Shown here one piece after another: positions 11,905-13,093 of a stretch of DNA of 13,093 nt (the first letter of the stretch is position 1; every line of letters begins with the position of its first letter). The stretch spans positions 1-13,093 of the forward strand of contig CAAGQJ010000013.1 of the NCBI GenBank assembly GCA_900772095.1. Direction: 5' to 3'. The translations under genes were made by a program, and so were the position numbers. The notes under the pieces are model-generated. The model was not told the origin of the DNA. It saw only the letters and a list, made by a program, of their open reading frames with translations, and did no database searches. The stretch comes from Bacilli bacterium. GTDB taxonomy: Bacteria > Bacillota_I > Bacilli_A > RF39 > UBA660.

Positions 11905-11917
11905 AAAGGAGGAATAT

Positions 11918-12337
11918 ATGACTATCAAGGAAGCAAATAATAAATTAGAAAAAATAAATAATGATATAGACTATTGGATTGATGAAAAGATTATAGCAAC
12001 ATCAAACGTTGAGCCTAAAGCAGTTGATACAACAAAAGAGGCAGTAACAAGTGGAAACCGTACCGACAGGTATGCTAACTATGTTATTGTGGTGGAACCA
12101 ATAGATAGAGAGCTTGATAGATTATATGCAATAAAGAAAAATTTAGAAACATATATAGAAAAAGAACTGCACAGACTAGGAAAATATAGAAAAGTGGAAC
12201 AATTAATAATATATTATAAAGAGCAGTGCTTGGAAGACTATACATGGGAGGAAATAGGAAGAAAAGTTTACATGAACAAAGATAATTGTAGAAAAATTTA
12301 TAGAAAATGGAAAGGAAAAAGAAATGTAGATGAATAA
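11918..12337 (+). CDS. ArpU/RinA-like phage late transcription regulator (sigma-like HTH)
   Basis: A 139-residue protein resembling the small regulators that end the early region of Gram-positive phages. The N-terminal part has a helical segment (KEANNKLEKINNDIDYWIDE) and the pattern PKAVDTTKEAVTSGNRTDRY typical of this group; the C-terminal part holds a sigma-region-4-like helix-turn-helix (about 107-133, DYTWEEIGRKVYMNKDNCRK, then IYRKW). Expected role: switching on packaging and structural genes to the right. A strong AGGAGG precedes it. It overlaps the next gene by 8 bases. The exact family is not certain. Confidence 0.7.
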   Translation: MTIKEANNKLEKINNDIDYWIDEKIIATSNVEPKAVDTTKEAVTSGNRTDRYANYVIVVEPIDRELDRLYAIKKNLETYIEKELHRLGKYRKVEQLIIYYKEQCLEDYTWEEIGRKVYMNKDNCRKIYRKWKGKRNVDE

Positions 12338-12605
12338 AGCAAAAGCAAAAGAAGAAAGCCAAGATGATATAATCTTGATGATGGTTAGTTTCTTTATAGA
12401 TGAAATGATAACAAGCGGAATATCTACAGATAAAGAAATAAATTATTATTTTAACAATGGTAGTGAAACAAATATTAAGTTAATGGTTAAAAAATATAAC
12501 GAATATCAATCAATAACAAGAAGTAAAGCAGTAAAAAAGGTAGCAGAATTAAAACAAAAAATAAAAAAATTAGAAGGTGATATCATGATATCAAAAAATA
12601 AATAA
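12330..12605 (+). CDS. hypothetical phage protein
   Basis: A 91-residue protein: a hydrophobic, helical N-terminal half (DDIILMMVSFFIDEMITSGI), a middle with FNNGSETNIKLMVKKYNEY, and a Lys-rich coiled-coil tail (KKVAELKQKIKKLEGD). The start overlaps the regulator's stop by 8 bases; AAAGGA lies about 14 bases upstream, a little far. A perfect 14-base palindrome, GATATCATGATATC (12579-12592), lies near its 3' end. No family is recognised. Confidence 0.6.
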   Translation: MNKAKAKEESQDDIILMMVSFFIDEMITSGISTDKEINYYFNNGSETNIKLMVKKYNEYQSITRSKAVKKVAELKQKIKKLEGDIMISKNK

Positions 12606-12606
12606 A

Positions 12607-12789
12607 ATGGACGTTATAGAAACAGTAAATAAAATAAATAATGATTTAGATAGTTTGCAAATATATTTTGATTCATTAAGCACACAATTATCAATGGTAG
12701 ATAGTAAAATATGCGATATTATGCATTTAATAGAAAATAATAAACTAACAACTAAAGCATGTTATAGGATAATTAAAGAATTAAGCTAA
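12607..12789 (+). CDS. small helical protein, unknown function
   Basis: A 60-residue protein, mostly helical with heptad-like hydrophobic spacing (INNDLDSLQIYFDSLSTQLS, SKICDIMHLIENN). It begins one base after the previous stop. No clear ribosome site is seen, so it probably depends on coupling with the upstream gene, where an AGGTGAT lies 28 bases back. No family recognised. Confidence 0.5.
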   Translation: MDVIETVNKINNDLDSLQIYFDSLSTQLSMVDSKICDIMHLIENNKLTTKACYRIIKELS

Positions 12790-12823
12790 GCTACGCATAG
12801 AAAGAAGAAAAATAAAGAACGAT

Positions 12824-12988
12824 ATGGAGTTATCAAGAACTTTTACTACACATTTGAATAAAATCATAAGTATTGATAACAGAAAGTTTTTGCTAGTAGA
12901 ACTTAATAAAACAAATAAAAAACTAAATCAACAATACAAAAATAGAGTATATGCAGACGAAGAAATAAAAGAATTAATAGGAGAATAA
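12824..12988 (+). CDS. 54-residue protein, unknown function
   Basis: A short frame starting MELSRTFTTHLNKIISIDNR and ending EEIKELIGE. Codon choice resembles the neighbours and it fills otherwise empty space in the right direction; only a weak purine-rich ribosome site (AAAGAAG) lies about 17 bases upstream. It is the last gene in the window, with the structured non-coding stretch starting just after its stop. Confidence 0.5.
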   Translation: MELSRTFTTHLNKIISIDNRKFLLVELNKTNKKLNQQYKNRVYADEEIKELIGE

Positions 12989-12989
12989 A

Positions 12990-13093
12990 AAAGTGAGCTT
13001 TCCCCTGACTGAAGGAAACCACAAGGCAAGCTTGCTGGTGTGAATTAATCGCACCCTTCAGTAACTCAGCGAACTACTCACTCACTGACTAAA
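12990..13093 (+). ncRNA. structured non-coding sequence, start of an unidentified RNA
   Basis: Base composition changes sharply here from very AT-rich to balanced. Nested complementary stretches are visible: AGTGAG (12992-12997) with CTCACT (13077-13082 or 13081-13086); ACTGAAGG (13008-13015) with CCTTCAGT (13055-13062), eight perfect pairs; and within it CACA/TGTG around the palindrome GCAAGCTTGC (13026-13035). No long open frame crosses it. The layout suggests a folded RNA continuing past the window edge. Candidates include a group I intron or IStron end (CTGACTAAA resembles the R segment that starts P7), an IscB-associated (HEARO/omega) RNA, or a phage leader RNA; none can be confirmed. 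Confidence 0.5.

Noticed and set aside
12579..12592. Perfect 14-base palindrome GATATCATGATATC
   Set aside because: It lies inside a coding frame (GDIMIS) without associated promoter or partner copy; one such palindrome in 13 kb of AT-rich DNA is not remarkable.
12990..13093. Firm call of a group I intron
   Set aside because: P4-like pairing and an R-like end are suggestive, but the preceding gene ends in a normal stop at 12988, the P3/P7 partners are outside the window, and no exon can be identified.

Overview
This window looks like the left end of an integrated temperate phage (or a close phage-derived element) in a strongly A+T-rich, low-GC Gram-positive host of the Bacillota (Clostridia- or Erysipelotrichia-like; the exact genus cannot be read from the sequence). 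Reasons: very AT-rich coding sequence, strong AGGAGG-type ribosome sites before nearly every gene, host tRNA genes with encoded CCA ends, and a typical siphophage early region. The left edge holds two host tRNA genes, tRNA-Asp (missing only its first base) and tRNA-Phe, followed by a hairpin terminator. A tyrosine-recombinase integrase points leftward at tRNA-Phe, which suggests integration at or near that tRNA. The other attachment half would lie beyond the right edge.

Lysogeny/switch module (about 0.2-3.3 kb). Integrase, a small membrane protein and a CI-like repressor read leftward; a Cro-like regulator, an excisionase/AlpA-like small HTH protein and a second small membrane protein read rightward. 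Divergent near-consensus promoters lie between repressor and Cro-like gene, bracketed by a 16-bp operator repeat, with a third copy at the end of the Cro-like gene. Two apparent small RNA genes are embedded here. One (about 1453-1531, rightward) has its own promoter and intrinsic terminator, and its middle is complementary to the leader and Shine-Dalgarno edge of the excisionase-like gene. The other (about 3236-3181, leftward) sits between the switch genes and the replication gene, the position of OOP RNA in phage lambda.

Replication/recombination module (3.3-9.4 kb). A replication initiator-like protein (its linker DNA carries 10-bp-phased repeats next to an AT-rich stretch, a plausible origin), an ERF-family annealing protein, a YqaJ/lambda-exonuclease-like nuclease, a NinB-like protein, single-strand binding protein, a zinc-ribbon protein and a phage DNA N6-adenine methyltransferase are interleaved with small unknown proteins. 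Genes are tightly packed, often with ATGA or TAATG overlaps. The one large gap (6710-6831) contains two interleaved complementary pairs that could form a pseudoknot.

Accessory and pre-late module (9.4-13.1 kb). A complete RtcB-type RNA ligase gene is flanked by perfect 18-bp direct repeats that carry the preceding stop codon and the next ribosome site, so it looks like an inserted cassette. It is followed by several very small proteins and an ArpU/RinA-like late regulator. The window ends in about 100 bases of non-coding, much more GC-balanced and highly self-complementary sequence that looks like the start of a structured RNA. Structural genes would be expected further right.
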